Origin: a bacterium
GTDB taxonomy: Bacteria > Armatimonadota > Chthonomonadetes > Chthonomonadales > JAMCWF01
DNA: 53,904 bases
Assembly: GCA_021842405.1 (NCBI GenBank)
Contig: JAKBZR010000010.1
Coordinates: forward strand, 1 to 53,904
Direction of reading: 5' to 3'
This document shows, one piece after another, positions 1 to 8,346 of this stretch; position 1 is the first letter of the stretch, and the number at the start of each line of letters is the position of its first letter. The notes beneath the pieces were generated by a model. That model ran no database searches, was not told the origin of the DNA, and was given only the letters and a program-made list of their open reading frames with translations. The translations under genes were made by a program, and so were the position numbers.

Positions 1-191
1 TTACGACCATATTGGATGCACCCCCACCCTAACCCTCCCCCGTAAACGGGGGAGGGGATTAAGAGGGACTGGGGGGCAAGATAAAAGCACCGCCGCTAAA
101 CTCCCTCCCCCTTGAGGGGGAGGGCTAGGGTGGGGGTGAGTTCTCATGCGTTTATTAGTAAATGTCTTCATTAATAACTTCCGAACTGAGG
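1..191. repeat. GC-rich inverted repeat downstream of the pilB-like gene
   Basis: No convincing gene is seen here; the ORF on the track is built from the repeat. Two 23-base arms, at 19-41 and 116-138, are inverted copies with one mismatch (CACCCCCACCCTAACCC type). Each arm also lies next to a short hairpin of its own (CCTCCCCCG..CGGGGGAGG and CCTCCCCCTTGAGGGGGAGG). The same C-rich/G-rich core recurs at about 2096-2130, 19398-19436 and 26285-26330, so this is a member or relative of the dispersed repeat family in the window. It may also slow transcription leaving the ATPase gene, but no T-tract is present. Confidence 0.75.
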
Positions 192-1910
192 TCATTGATT
201 GGATTCGGGTCCCATCAGCACGCGGACGACTTCCTCGATGGTGGTCAAGCCGGCAAGGGCTTTCCGCATACCCGCATCCCGCATCACCATCATTCCTTCC
301 GTAATCGCTTGGCCTCGAACAATCGAAGCTGATGAACGTCGGAGCACCATTTCACGGATCGGATCGCTCATCGGCATTACTTCGAAAACAGCGGTTCGCC
401 CGCGCATACCTCGATTGCACTTAGTACATCCTCGCCCATACCGGAGGATCGGTCGCTGATCGGCCAATATAGGTATTCCCAACGCCTCAATGGTGGCGGT
501 GCTGGGAATCTGTTCTTCAGCGCAGTTTGGACACACTAGTCGCACCAGCCGCTGGCCCAGCACGCCGATAATTGCAGAGCTGATTAAGAAGGGTTCCACC
601 CCCATATTGAGGAGGCGAACCAGTGAGCTCGGCGCATCATTGGTGTGGAGGGTGGAAAAGACGAGATGGCCGGTCAGTGCCGCCTGGATCGCAATCTCAG
701 CCGTCTCCGGATCCCGGATTTCGCCGACCATAATCACATCGGGATCCTGCCGAACCAGAGTCCGCAGGCCATTGACGAAGGTGACGTTTATTTTAGGGTT
801 AACCTGGACTTGATTAATACCGGTGAGGTGGTATTCAACCGGGTCCTCGATGGTGTTGATATTCAGAGTGGAATCGTTGATTTGGTTGATGGCGGAGTAG
901 ATCGTCGTTGTTTTGCCGGAACCGGTTGGACCGGTTACGAGCACCATGCCATAAGGTCGCCGGATAAAGCTCTCAAACAGAGATTTCTGCTGTGGGAAGA
1001 AACCCAATTTGTCTAAGGAATAGTGAATTCCGCTTTTATCGAGAATCCGCATCACGACTTTTTCACCGTAAATGGTCGGCATCACTGAAACCCGAATGTC
1101 GTACTCCTGATCGCCGTCCTTAAAGCAAAAGCGCCCATCCTGCGGCCGGCGGTGCTCAGCGATATTGAGCGATGAAATAATTTTCACCCGTGAGGCGACG
1201 GCGGCGTGGTTGTGGGTGGGTATGGTCATCTGATCATAAAGGAGGCCGTCAATCCGATAACGAACCCGCACCGAGTGCTCCTGAGGCTCGATGTGAATGT
1301 CACTGCTGGAATGCATGATGGCGCCCATAATGACCGAATTGACAAGCCGGACAATCGGCGCGTCCTCCGCCAATCCGATCAGCCGATCAATGGAGAGCTC
1401 CTCCTCGCGTGGGGAAACGGCCGCGATATCGTTCAGCGCGAGCATCGCCTTGTGCTGAGCATCAAAGCAGCGATTGATGGCCGATTTGAGATCGGGTTGC
1501 GGCGATAGGAAGGGGATTATTCTGCGATCTAAGCGAGCCTGCAACTCATCCAGTAAAGTTATATCGAGCGGGTCGGCCATTGCAACATAGAGGTCTTCTC
1601 CCGCTTCCGAAAACGGCAACATCAGTTTCCGGCGTGCGAGGTGTTCCGGGATCAGGCGAGCAATAGACGGGTTAATGGGGTACTCCGACAGGTCAATGTA
1701 GGGATAGCCAAGCAGGGATTCGAGCCAACGACCTAGAACGGTGGATGATATAACGCCTAATTCAAGTAGGGTCTCGCCCAGAAAAGCGCCGGTCTGTTTC
1801 TGGCGACTGAGTGCCTGGTTCAGTTGATCTTCGTCAATTATGCCGGCCGCAAGGAGCTGCTCTCCCAACCGTCCGGGGCGGCTTCTGATTAATCCGGTTA
1901 CTGCATTCAT
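192..1910 (-). CDS. PilB/GspE-family type II secretion or type IV pilus assembly ATPase
   Basis: This is a cytoplasmic hexameric ATPase that would power pseudopilus or pilus assembly. The first 150 or so residues resemble the MshEN/T2SSE N-terminal domain (GRLGEQLLAAGIID, then a second repeat-like segment). The motor domain has a Walker A motif GPTGSGKTTT near residue 325, an Asp/Walker B region DPDVIMVGEIRD near 390, and the tetracysteine zinc site CPNC...CTKC near residues 460-500 typical of GspE/PilB. At 572 aa it is full length. No other pilus or secretion genes adjoin it, but two DUF1559 pseudopilin genes lie in the window and could be clients. PilB and GspE cannot be separated from sequence alone. 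Confidence 0.93.
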   Translation of the reverse strand: MNAVTGLIRSRPGRLGEQLLAAGIIDEDQLNQALSRQKQTGAFLGETLLELGVISSTVLGRWLESLLGYPYIDLSEYPINPSIARLIPEHLARRKLMLPFSEAGEDLYVAMADPLDITLLDELQARLDRRIIPFLSPQPDLKSAINRCFDAQHKAMLALNDIAAVSPREEELSIDRLIGLAEDAPIVRLVNSVIMGAIMHSSSDIHIEPQEHSVRVRYRIDGLLYDQMTIPTHNHAAVASRVKIISSLNIAEHRRPQDGRFCFKDGDQEYDIRVSVMPTIYGEKVVMRILDKSGIHYSLDKLGFFPQQKSLFESFIRRPYGMVLVTGPTGSGKTTTIYSAINQINDSTLNINTIEDPVEYHLTGINQVQVNPKINVTFVNGLRTLVRQDPDVIMVGEIRDPETAEIAIQAALTGHLVFSTLHTNDAPSSLVRLLNMGVEPFLISSAIIGVLGQRLVRLVCPNCAEEQIPSTATIEALGIPILADQRPILRYGRGCTKCNRGMRGRTAVFEVMPMSDPIREMVLRRSSASIVRGQAITEGMMVMRDAGMRKALAGLTTIEEVVRVLMGPESNQ

Positions 1911-2059
1911 ATCCTAAAGCGCCATCCAGACATCCAGCAAAACGTTTCATTTTCGATGTCTTATCAACTTAGTAAGTAGAATTGCATTATAGAAGAATGC
2001 GGACAATCTGTCAAATATACTGGGCACGAAAGCCGACAACGCATTCATCCTGCTAAAGT

Positions 2060-2190
2060 AACAGTTCAGGTTTGCGGGAATGGTTTTCGTTCGACCCCAC
2101 CCCAGCCCTCCCCGCAAGCGGGGAGGGTGTTGATTATTGCTATAGGGGTAAAGCCTGCTGCCTAAATTACCCAGAGAACTGAACTCATTC
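2060..2190 (+). repeat. MITE-like dispersed element, copy A
   Basis: The copy runs from AACAGTTCAGG to GAACTGAACTCATTC. The ends are imperfect inverted repeats of each other, and the middle holds a C-rich/G-rich hairpin (CCTCCCCGCAAGCGGGGAGG). Its right half, TGATTATTGCTATAGGGGTA through CCCAGAGAACTGAACTC, is almost identical to the copy at 26251-26391. No coding capacity is seen. Confidence 0.8.
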
Positions 2191-2287
2191 GGCACTTCAC
2201 GAAGACTGGGAGATGCCCCTAGATTATTATTCGGCAATGTCATAACGCTAATGAGGTTGTTGGAAAGTTGCTGGAGCCCGCCGCTTC

Positions 2288-2340
2288 GTCATTCCCGCAT
2301 GGCTCCACTCCAGTGGAGCGGATGGCGGGAATCCAGTCCA
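2288..2340. repeat. Palindromic CATTCCCGC element, copy 1
   Basis: GTCATTCCCGCATGGCTCC is followed by the palindrome CTCCACTCCAGTGGAG and by GGCGGGAATCC, so the unit folds into a long hairpin. A near-identical unit lies at 53458-53508, and a related shorter hairpin at 26420-26460. This is a REP-like intergenic palindrome. Confidence 0.8.
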
Positions 2341-2375
2341 TTGCCTACCGGTAACCATAGATGCTGACGTTCTCC

Positions 2376-2464
2376 TGTCATTGCAAGAAGCCGCGAAGCG
2401 GCGGCGAAGCAATCTCGCCTTGCTGAGGGGGATTGCTTCGCTCCCTTCGGTCGCTCGCAATGAC
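2376..2464. repeat. Inverted repeat with TCATTGC ends
   Basis: The unit begins TCATTGCAAGAAGCC and ends GGTCGCTCGCAATGACA, with GAAGCAATCTCGCC and GGATTGCTTCGC in the middle, so its halves pair. Part of the same sequence (GATTGCGAGCGACGCGAAGC) lies inside the element at 39940-40119. No gene function is proposed. Confidence 0.65.
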
Positions 2465-2690
2465 ATGATTACGAAGTGTTCGGATTATGAGATAGATACC
2501 CCACTGGATTCCCGGTTTCGCTTTGCGCTCCCGAGATGACAACCGGGGAGCGCTACCGTACTTTTCAAAATCTCCCCGCGCCTCATGCCGGTCGCCGGCT
2601 TCCCCAATCCACTGACAGCCCACTTAATCCCCTACTCAACACCCCCTTAAAAATCCGCTGAAAAAATCTTTGAAATTGGTGAGAAAACTC

Positions 2691-2719
2691 TTGACATCGC
2701 TGGATTCTTTTGGTACGAT
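2691..2719 (+). promoter_or_regulatory. Sigma-70-type promoter of the lacI-family gene
   Basis: TTGACA at 2691-2696 and TACGAT at 2714-2719 are separated by 17 bases, close to consensus. The predicted transcription start falls near 2726, inside the first operator palindrome, so repressor binding would directly block initiation. Confidence 0.8.
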
Positions 2720-2752
2720 CTAGAAAACGTTTTCTAGAAAGCGATTTCTAGA
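2719..2752. promoter_or_regulatory. Tandem overlapping LacI-type operators
   Basis: A perfect 20-base palindrome, TCTAGAAAACGTTTTCTAGA (2719-2738), is followed by a second site sharing its last six bases, TCTAGAAA-GCGA-TTTCTAGA (2733-2752), with 8-base perfect arms. The central AACGTT of the first site fits the CG-centred operators used by LacI-family regulators. The sites overlap the end of the -10 box and the predicted start of transcription, implying autorepression. No further copy was noticed ahead of the transporter genes. Confidence 0.8.
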
Positions 2753-2765
2753 GCATTTAATTCCA

Positions 2766-3788
2766 ATGAATGAGACATCCATAAGAAAAAAACCGGCCGC
2801 CCAGAATTCGAAGCTGACGATCAAGGAGATTGCCTGCAAGCTCGACCTATCGCCGGCGACCGTATCCCGCGCCCTGCACGATCCGGAAAGCCCGTTCGTG
2901 TCGCGCAAAACCCGGCGCCGAGTCCAGGAAGCGGCCGCCCAGTTGGGATATCGCCCCAATTTAACCGGCCGGGCGCTGGCGACCGGACGGACCCACCTGA
3001 TCAGCCTCTGGATCAACAATCCCTACATGCCCTACTATGCAAACATCGCGCGCTGCCTGCACCAGGAATCGGTGAAGCGGGGCTACCATCCGATCATCCG
3101 CAGCGTCAGCACCCTCAGCTCTGAACCAACCCACTGGGAGGCTCCCGATGGATTGGCCGACGGCATTATCGCCTCCGATGTGAGGGAGCCGCTCCTAAAG
3201 CTGCTCGATCTATCACCCTCGCTCAGGAGGCCGTTGCTCAGCATCGGAGTTCTCTGCGTCCAGAAGGTGGATCACGTTGCCATTGATCTTTACGCCGGCG
3301 CGGTGGAGGCGGTCGAGCACCTCGTCTCAACGCGATCGGGCCGTATTACCGCTTTACAGTATAGGGAAAACGACCCACGTGCGGTCGCTTATCACGATGT
3401 AATGGATCGTGCGGGACGCGCTGATGAGCTGGTGATCATCCCCGATGAAACGAGAAGCTCCAACCGCCGGTTTATCCGCGATTATATCGAGGCGCGCGGA
3501 CATCCGGCCGCCTTCTTCTGCCACAACGACGACGTGGCGATCGCCGCCTATCGCGCACTGTGCGACCTGGGCTTGCGCGTTCCGGACGATGTGGCAATTG
3601 TTGGCTGCGACGGCATCGAGGACACCGAGTACCTGCCGGTTCCCATCACAACCATCGTTTCACCGGTTCAGGAGATGATTGCGATCGGGTGGCAATTCCT
3701 GGAACATCGGATGGATGAGCCATCGGCCCCAATCCAATCCGCAACCCTGCTGCCCAAGCTGGAAATTCGCGAATCTTCGATGGGATGA
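2766..3788 (+). CDS. LacI-family transcriptional regulator
   Basis: This is a DNA-binding repressor of the LacI/GalR family, probably sensing a sugar or sugar derivative. The helix-turn-helix lies at about residues 17-42 (LTIKEIACKLDLSPATVSRAL), followed by the hinge region (LGYRPNLTGRALATGRTHLI) and a periplasmic-binding-protein-like ligand domain to residue 340, ending with the usual VGCDGIEDTEYL...TTI segment. The length is normal. The ATG at 2766 lacks a clear Shine-Dalgarno sequence. Overlapping palindromic operators in its own promoter point to autoregulation. Its position upstream of the pseudopilin and ABC sugar genes suggests it controls that locus; the ligand cannot be read from the sequence. 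Confidence 0.93.
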   Translation: MNETSIRKKPAAQNSKLTIKEIACKLDLSPATVSRALHDPESPFVSRKTRRRVQEAAAQLGYRPNLTGRALATGRTHLISLWINNPYMPYYANIARCLHQESVKRGYHPIIRSVSTLSSEPTHWEAPDGLADGIIASDVREPLLKLLDLSPSLRRPLLSIGVLCVQKVDHVAIDLYAGAVEAVEHLVSTRSGRITALQYRENDPRAVAYHDVMDRAGRADELVIIPDETRSSNRRFIRDYIEARGHPAAFFCHNDDVAIAAYRALCDLGLRVPDDVAIVGCDGIEDTEYLPVPITTIVSPVQEMIAIGWQFLEHRMDEPSAPIQSATLLPKLEIRESSMG

Positions 3789-3843
3789 AGTCCGCTGTCG
3801 AGCTTGCTGCTTGGACGCATCGGGAGAGCCGGACGGATTGGAG

Positions 3844-3872
3844 TTGACGATCTGAACGATTAAAAGTAATTA
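3844..3872 (+). promoter_or_regulatory. Predicted promoter of the first DUF1559 gene
   Basis: TTGACG (3844-3849) and TAATTA (3867-3872) are separated by 17 bases, giving a leader of about 50 bases before the ATG at 3932. The gene therefore probably has its own promoter as well as possible readthrough from the regulator. No copy of the TCTAGAAA operator is visible next to it. Confidence 0.5.
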
Positions 3873-3931
3873 GGCATCGTTCCCTTTATTCTACTACTAC
3901 AACTCAAAGGCAAAGAAAGGAAGGTCTCAGA

Positions 3932-4675
3932 ATGATTAAGCGTATCAATCGAGCGTTCACCCTCATCGAGTTGCTCGTCGTTATCGCGATTATCGCGATA
4001 CTGGCCTCCATTCTCTTCCCGGTATTCGCACAAGCCCGCGAGCAGGCTCGCAAGGCTTCGTGCTTGAGCAGCATGAAACAAATCGGGTTGGCTGCCATGA
4101 TGTACGCTCAGGACTATGACGAGACGTACGTCCAGGCAAGTGACTGGAATCAACGAAACCCGCCATGGATGGTGGTGAATGGCGTTCAAATACATAACTG
4201 GACTGAACTTCTCCAACCATACTCAAAGGATAATTACGCAATCATGGAATGGGGTTGCCCCAGCGCCAATTATCCACGATCTCCCTGGGGAGAAGACGAG
4301 CCGGCGCCCGCTTCAAAAGGTCCGAACTACTCCTACAATCATCTGTTTGGAATCAATGGCGTGGCTTGGTCCTGGTACGTAACCACCAGTATGGCGCAAG
4401 TGCAGATGCCGGCCGATACCATTATGATTTCGGAGTGCGGACGTGTAGGCAGCGGTCCCTGGTACGGCACCTACATCACTCCGTGGTGGTACGATCACTA
4501 CTACATTGATTTTGGCCCGTCGGCATGGTGGCGCCCACCGATCGCCCATAGCCAAGGAATGAACGTGGCCTGGGCGGACGGGCATGCCAAATTCGTGCAG
4601 CTCGCTATGTTTATGAAAGGGCCAAACGTTGACCCATACTACTGGCTGCTCGACAAGGGCAACCTACAACCTTAA
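3932..4675 (+). CDS. DUF1559 prepilin-like protein (type IV pilin N-methylation domain)
   Basis: This 247-aa protein starts with a class III prepilin signal and hydrophobic helix ([19 protein letters not shown], residues 9-28), then the [20 protein letters not shown] segment and an aromatic-rich globular part. Near the C-terminus is the family motif [17 protein letters not shown]. It would be processed by a prepilin peptidase and held in, or assembled on, the inner membrane. The start has a good ribosome site (AGGAAGG). It sits between the LacI regulator and the sugar transporter, so a role in handling the same polymer at the cell surface is plausible but unproven. Confidence 0.92.
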   Translation: MIKRINRAFTLIELLVVIAIIAILASILFPVFAQAREQARKASCLSSMKQIGLAAMMYAQDYDETYVQASDWNQRNPPWMVVNGVQIHNWTELLQPYSKDNYAIMEWGCPSANYPRSPWGEDEPAPASKGPNYSYNHLFGINGVAWSWYVTTSMAQVQMPADTIMISECGRVGSGPWYGTYITPWWYDHYYIDFGPSAWWRPPIAHSQGMNVAWADGHAKFVQLAMFMKGPNVDPYYWLLDKGNLQP

Positions 4676-4719
4676 TCTTACTGTTGCCTTCTAGTCGTCA
4701 CCGGCCGATGCGATAGCGG

Positions 4720-4760
4720 TCCAAGGGCTGATTGACAATGAAGTGTAGTTGGCCCTTGGG
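4720..4760. other. Inverted repeat in front of the 88-aa membrane protein gene
   Basis: CCAAGGGC (4721-4728) pairs with GCCCTTGG (4752-4759) across a loop of about 23 bases. It lies between the DUF1559 gene and the next ribosome site. No T-tract follows, so this is an RNA hairpin of unknown role rather than a canonical terminator. Confidence 0.4.
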
Positions 4761-4791
4761 CCCGATTATTAAATTTGAGGAGGTTAGGGAA

Positions 4792-5058
4792 TTGAATAAA
4801 AATAGAAAACCCACAAAGAACAACCTACCGATTGTGCCCATCGCGCTGATCGTGATAACATTAATCGCTCTGTCTTTTTTGATTTCCTCTATCAGCGGCG
4901 GAATGCATAAGCGGGGTGGTTTTGTTCCCTCTGCAAAGGTTTGGAAAGAGCTACAGGCGAGAGGTGGGGCTAAGGAACCCATGCCACCAATTCCAATGCC
5001 AGGCGGCGGTACATTTTCCGGGACTAGAGCGCGTGAAACCCATGCGCCAATTCACTAA
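4792..5058 (+). CDS. Small single-span membrane protein, unknown function
   Basis: I place the start at TTG 4792, 8 bases after a strong ribosome site GAGGAGG (4777-4783), giving 88 aa instead of the 108 aa of the track. The protein has a charged N-terminus (NKNRKPTKNN), one membrane helix (IVPIALIVITLIALSFLISSI, about residues 13-33), then a Gly/Pro-rich tail (PMPPIPMPGGGTFSG). I do not recognise a family. Its place directly between the pseudopilin gene and the ABC lipoprotein gene suggests it belongs to the same locus. The strong ribosome site makes it likely to be expressed. Confidence 0.7.
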   Translation: MNKNRKPTKNNLPIVPIALIVITLIALSFLISSISGGMHKRGGFVPSAKVWKELQARGGAKEPMPPIPMPGGGTFSGTRARETHAPIH

Positions 5059-5182
5059 TAACCCAGCGCCCGAGCGCATCAGCAGAGTTCATAACGGGGG
5101 TTGGATATACCGATTTGCAACAAAGACGAATTGATCTTCCAGCCGCTAAAATAGCGATTTTGAATGCATAATAGTACATGGT

Positions 5183-6505
5183 ATGCGAAAAATTATTATT
5201 TTCTTATTGCTCGCCGTCTTTTTCGGCGCAGGATGTACCCTCCATCGCATTGACCCGAACAAGGGCACCCCAATCGAGGTGGCGGTGTTTGACGGGGGCT
5301 ATGGTCTCGGATGGTACCGTAAAATCGCTCGCAGCTATGAGGCGACCCATCCGACCGTTAAAATCAACTTATGGGGAGACCCTCGAGTTGACCAGGAGAT
5401 TGAGCCCCGCATCCTACGGGGCGATCCTCCCGATCTGGCGAACGCCGGCTTGCCGATCTGGAAATTGATCGTGGCCGGCCAGCTCTATCCGCTGGATCAC
5501 ACGCTAGACAGCCCCGCTTACGGTCAACCGGGCCTGACCTGGCGCCAAACCCTCGTGCCAGGCATCCTGCGAGATTTTCAGTATCGCGGCAAAACCTACG
5601 CGATGCCATCCAACCTCGGCGCATGGGTTTGCTGGTACAATGAGCGCCAGTTTCGCCGACATGGCTGGAAAGTGCCGCATACCTGGGGACAATTCACCCG
5701 GCTTTGCGATCAGATTAAAGCGTCCGGTATCGCTCCACTCGCTTTTCAGGGAAAATATCCGAGCTACGCTTGGCCGACCTTGCTTTCCCTCTATGAGCGC
5801 TTGGTGCCGATGAAACGGTGGTACGCGGTGCAGAATCTAGAGCCGGGCGCCTTTATGGATCCCCAATTCATTCACGCCGCCCGGCTTTTGCAGCAGATGG
5901 CGGTGCGCTACTTTGAGCCGGGAGCGCTGGCGATGACCCATACCGAAAGCCAGATGGAATGGGTGAATGGGAGGGCAGCGCTCGTTTTTTGCGGGCTCTG
6001 GCTTGAAAACGAAATGAAAAACGCCATTCCACCCGGCTTCGAGATGGCCTGCTTCCCGGTTCCCACGATCAAAGGCGGCAAAGGCGATCCCAACGCCGTT
6101 TATGGCGGCGGGGGAGAGGATTTCTTTGTCTTCGCCCACGCCAAGCATCCGAAATTAGCATCGGATTTCCTGAAATATATGTTGAGCAAAGAGAACTCGC
6201 ACTCCTACATTCATCAGCTTGATACGCTCTCACCGGTTCGCGATTCCACTCGAGGAATCACCTTATCCCCCGAGCTGCAAAGCGCGGAGAAGATCGTCGC
6301 CCATTGCTCCTTCTTTTTTCAAGATCGCCTGACCACCCTCTACCCCGGGTTTGGGGATACCGTTCTTCAAGATGCGTTGATTGACCTGCTGGCCAATCGA
6401 ATTACTCCGGAGCAGTTCGCCAGGAGGCTGGAGGCGGGCGCCGATAAGATACGGCGCGATCCCGATATCTACAAGCCACCGCCGATGGATCCACCGGAAG
6501 AATGA
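5183..6505 (+). CDS. ABC transporter sugar-binding lipoprotein (extracellular solute-binding protein family 1)
   Basis: This 440-aa protein would capture a sugar or oligosaccharide for the adjacent permeases. It has a lipoprotein signal: MRKIIIFLLLAVFFGAGC with the lipobox cysteine at residue 18. The body matches family 1 sugar-binding proteins, with EVAVFDGGYG near the start, PDLANAGLP after the first lobe, a conserved central YAMPSNLGAWVCWYNERQF and an aromatic-rich binding region. Its stop overlaps the start of the next gene (ATGA), so it is translationally coupled to the permease. No strong ribosome site precedes the ATG. Confidence 0.93.
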   Translation: MRKIIIFLLLAVFFGAGCTLHRIDPNKGTPIEVAVFDGGYGLGWYRKIARSYEATHPTVKINLWGDPRVDQEIEPRILRGDPPDLANAGLPIWKLIVAGQLYPLDHTLDSPAYGQPGLTWRQTLVPGILRDFQYRGKTYAMPSNLGAWVCWYNERQFRRHGWKVPHTWGQFTRLCDQIKASGIAPLAFQGKYPSYAWPTLLSLYERLVPMKRWYAVQNLEPGAFMDPQFIHAARLLQQMAVRYFEPGALAMTHTESQMEWVNGRAALVFCGLWLENEMKNAIPPGFEMACFPVPTIKGGKGDPNAVYGGGGEDFFVFAHAKHPKLASDFLKYMLSKENSHSYIHQLDTLSPVRDSTRGITLSPELQSAEKIVAHCSFFFQDRLTTLYPGFGDTVLQDALIDLLANRITPEQFARRLEAGADKIRRDPDIYKPPPMDPPEE

Positions 6506-7383
6506 AACGAGGCCGCGAGCAGAAGCTGTTTATATTAACCTTTCTAGGGCCGCCCCTTGCCCTTTACGCCGTATTTGTGCTGCTGCCCGCCTTCAACGCC
6601 TTCCGGTACAGCTTAACCCGGTGGGACGGCTTGAGCGCGCCCGTCTGGATCGGGCTGAGTAACTTTCACAAGATTTTAACTTCCGGATCTACCTTCCTGA
6701 AGGCCATCGAGCACAACCTCTTCCTCACCTTTGTGCCTGGTCTCATCATACTGCCGTTGGCCCTCTTTTTTGCCTATAACATTCACCAGCGGGTTTTCGG
6801 CGCCCGCTTATTCAGAATTACCTTCTTCTTCCCCAACGTGATCAGTTCGGTCGCGATCGCGCTGCTCTGGATTCTCATCTACAGCACTACCAATGTTGGG
6901 CTGTTGAACAATTTACTCAAAATGTTCGGCTACCGCCATCCGTATGCCTTTACCGCCAGCGATCATCTCCTCTGGGCCATCGTGCCCATGATCGTATGGA
7001 CCGCAACCGGCTTTTATATGGTGCTTTTCCTGGCATCCATGGAAAACATCCCGGAAACCTTTTACGAGGCAGCCCGCTTGGATGGCGCCACCCCATCCCA
7101 TCAGTTCTGGCATATCACCCTGCCCCTGATGTGGGATGTGCTGACTACCGGCGTCGTCTTCTTGGTGGTCGGCGGCCTTAAGTTTTTCGACGCGATCTGG
7201 GTCATGGAAAACGGCCACCCCACCCCCGATACCCACACCATGGCCACCCTGATGTACTCCGAAGTTTTTCAGGAGTACAACGTGGGATACGGCACCGCCG
7301 TCTCGGTGATGCTGTTCCTGTTCGTGCTGGCGGCCACCTTGATCAGCCTGCGCCTGATGCGCCGTGAAAGGCTGGAATATTGA
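6502..7383 (+). CDS. ABC sugar transporter permease, MalF/UgpA type
   Basis: This 293-aa integral membrane subunit belongs to the binding-protein-dependent transport family. It has six or so predicted helices, starting with LFILTFLGPPLALYAVFVLLPA, and the cytoplasmic EAA loop reads EAARLDGATPSHQFWHITLPL, the contact site for the ABC ATPase. Its ATG overlaps the stop of the binding-protein gene. It should pair with the following permease. No ATPase gene is present, so the pair presumably uses a shared MsmX/UgpC-like ATPase encoded elsewhere. Confidence 0.95.
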   Translation: MKRGREQKLFILTFLGPPLALYAVFVLLPAFNAFRYSLTRWDGLSAPVWIGLSNFHKILTSGSTFLKAIEHNLFLTFVPGLIILPLALFFAYNIHQRVFGARLFRITFFFPNVISSVAIALLWILIYSTTNVGLLNNLLKMFGYRHPYAFTASDHLLWAIVPMIVWTATGFYMVLFLASMENIPETFYEAARLDGATPSHQFWHITLPLMWDVLTTGVVFLVVGGLKFFDAIWVMENGHPTPDTHTMATLMYSEVFQEYNVGYGTAVSVMLFLFVLAATLISLRLMRRERLEY

Positions 7384-8318
7384 TGGCGGCGCCGTTTTCC
7401 AAGCTGACAAAAGGCCTGAAAATTGCTTTTTTAACCGCTTACCTGGTGACGGTTGTATTCCCGATGATCTGGGTCCTTTATACCAGCGCCAAGAATACCC
7501 AGGAAATCTATCGAAGCCCGTTCGGGCTTCCAAAATTCATCACATCCCCAAGCCGCCGACACATTAAGTCGCTGATTACCAACTATCGTAAGGCTTGGGT
7601 GGACAGCCATTTCGGGCGTTATTTCTTTAATAGCATCTACGTGGTGGGAGTCAGCCTCGCGCTCATTCTTTTGCTCGGATGCATGGCGGCCTATGTTCTG
7701 GCCCGGTTTGAGTTTTGGGGACGCAACGCGATTTACCTGCTATTTCTGTGCGGACTGCTCATACCGATGCAACTGGTTTTGATCCCCCTCTTTTTCCAAT
7801 TTACCGATATGGGCAACTGGCTGACCAACCTCTTCGCCCCACCGGTGCGCGCACTGGGGCTGGGCGAGTTGACGATTTCGCTCCAAAACTCCCACGCCGG
7901 CCTGATATTGATCTACGTCTCCGCCAGCCTGCCCTTCACCGTCTTTGTATTGACCGCTTTTTTCCGAACGCTGCCCGGTGAGCTTCGCGAGGCAGCGATG
8001 CTTGATGGGGCGAGCGAGTACCGCACCTTTTTCTCGATTATGATGCCGCTCGGCAAACCCGGCATTGTGACCACCGCCATCTTCAATTTCTTGGGGTTGT
8101 GGAACGAGTATCTCTTCGCACTGGTATTTTTAACCTCAGACCGTTTGAAAACGCTGCCGCTGGGGATCGCCAGCCTCTCCATGCAGGCGCAATACCGAAG
8201 CGACTTCGGGCTGCTGTTTGCCGGTCTGGTTATCTCGATGCTGCCGGTTCTGCTGGTGTACATCGTACTGCAGGAGAAGCTTACCAAAGGCATCACCATC
8301 GGAGCGCTTAAAGGTTGA
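7383..8318 (+). CDS. ABC sugar transporter permease, MalG/UgpE type
   Basis: This is the second membrane subunit of the importer. The EAA loop is EAAMLDGASEYRTFFSIMMPL and the C-terminus ends QEKLTKGITIGALKG, both characteristic of the MalG/UgpE branch. I prefer the ATG at 7383, which overlaps the previous stop as TGATG, over the TTG at 7380 used by the track; the product is 311 aa. About six helices are visible. It is tightly coupled with the upstream permease. Confidence 0.95.
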   Translation: MAAPFSKLTKGLKIAFLTAYLVTVVFPMIWVLYTSAKNTQEIYRSPFGLPKFITSPSRRHIKSLITNYRKAWVDSHFGRYFFNSIYVVGVSLALILLLGCMAAYVLARFEFWGRNAIYLLFLCGLLIPMQLVLIPLFFQFTDMGNWLTNLFAPPVRALGLGELTISLQNSHAGLILIYVSASLPFTVFVLTAFFRTLPGELREAAMLDGASEYRTFFSIMMPLGKPGIVTTAIFNFLGLWNEYLFALVFLTSDRLKTLPLGIASLSMQAQYRSDFGLLFAGLVISMLPVLLVYIVLQEKLTKGITIGALKG

Positions 8319-8346
8319 TAAACAACCATTTTGTGACGGAAAATAA

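Larger units (their letters stand above)
1911..2690. other. Gene-free repeat-rich intergenic region
   Basis: About 780 bases with no credible gene. The track ORFs here run through repeats. It contains one copy of the GAGTTCAGTT-bounded element (2060-2190), a short piece similar to GGCAATGTTATAGCG (about 2233-2250), a palindromic CATTCCCGC element (2288-2340), and a larger inverted repeat with TCATTGC ends (about 2376-2464). The promoter of the LacI-family gene begins just after it. Confidence 0.8.

Noticed and set aside
1-195. 64-aa ORF at the window edge
   Set aside because: The translated sequence is the C-rich inverted repeat; low-complexity Pro/Gly/Arg composition.
1947-2623. Three overlapping minus-strand ORFs (98, 72 and 81 aa)
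   Set aside because: They are read through dispersed repeats, have no recognisable domain or ribosome site, and similar ORFs appear at 53440-53625 in the matching repeat.
1911-2690. CRISPR array
   Set aside because: The repeats here are different palindromic families, not regularly spaced copies of one repeat with unique spacers; no cas gene is nearby.
4732-4791. ATG 4738/TTG 4732 start of the small membrane protein
   Set aside because: These lie inside the inverted repeat without a ribosome site, whereas GAGGAGG is correctly spaced for TTG 4792.
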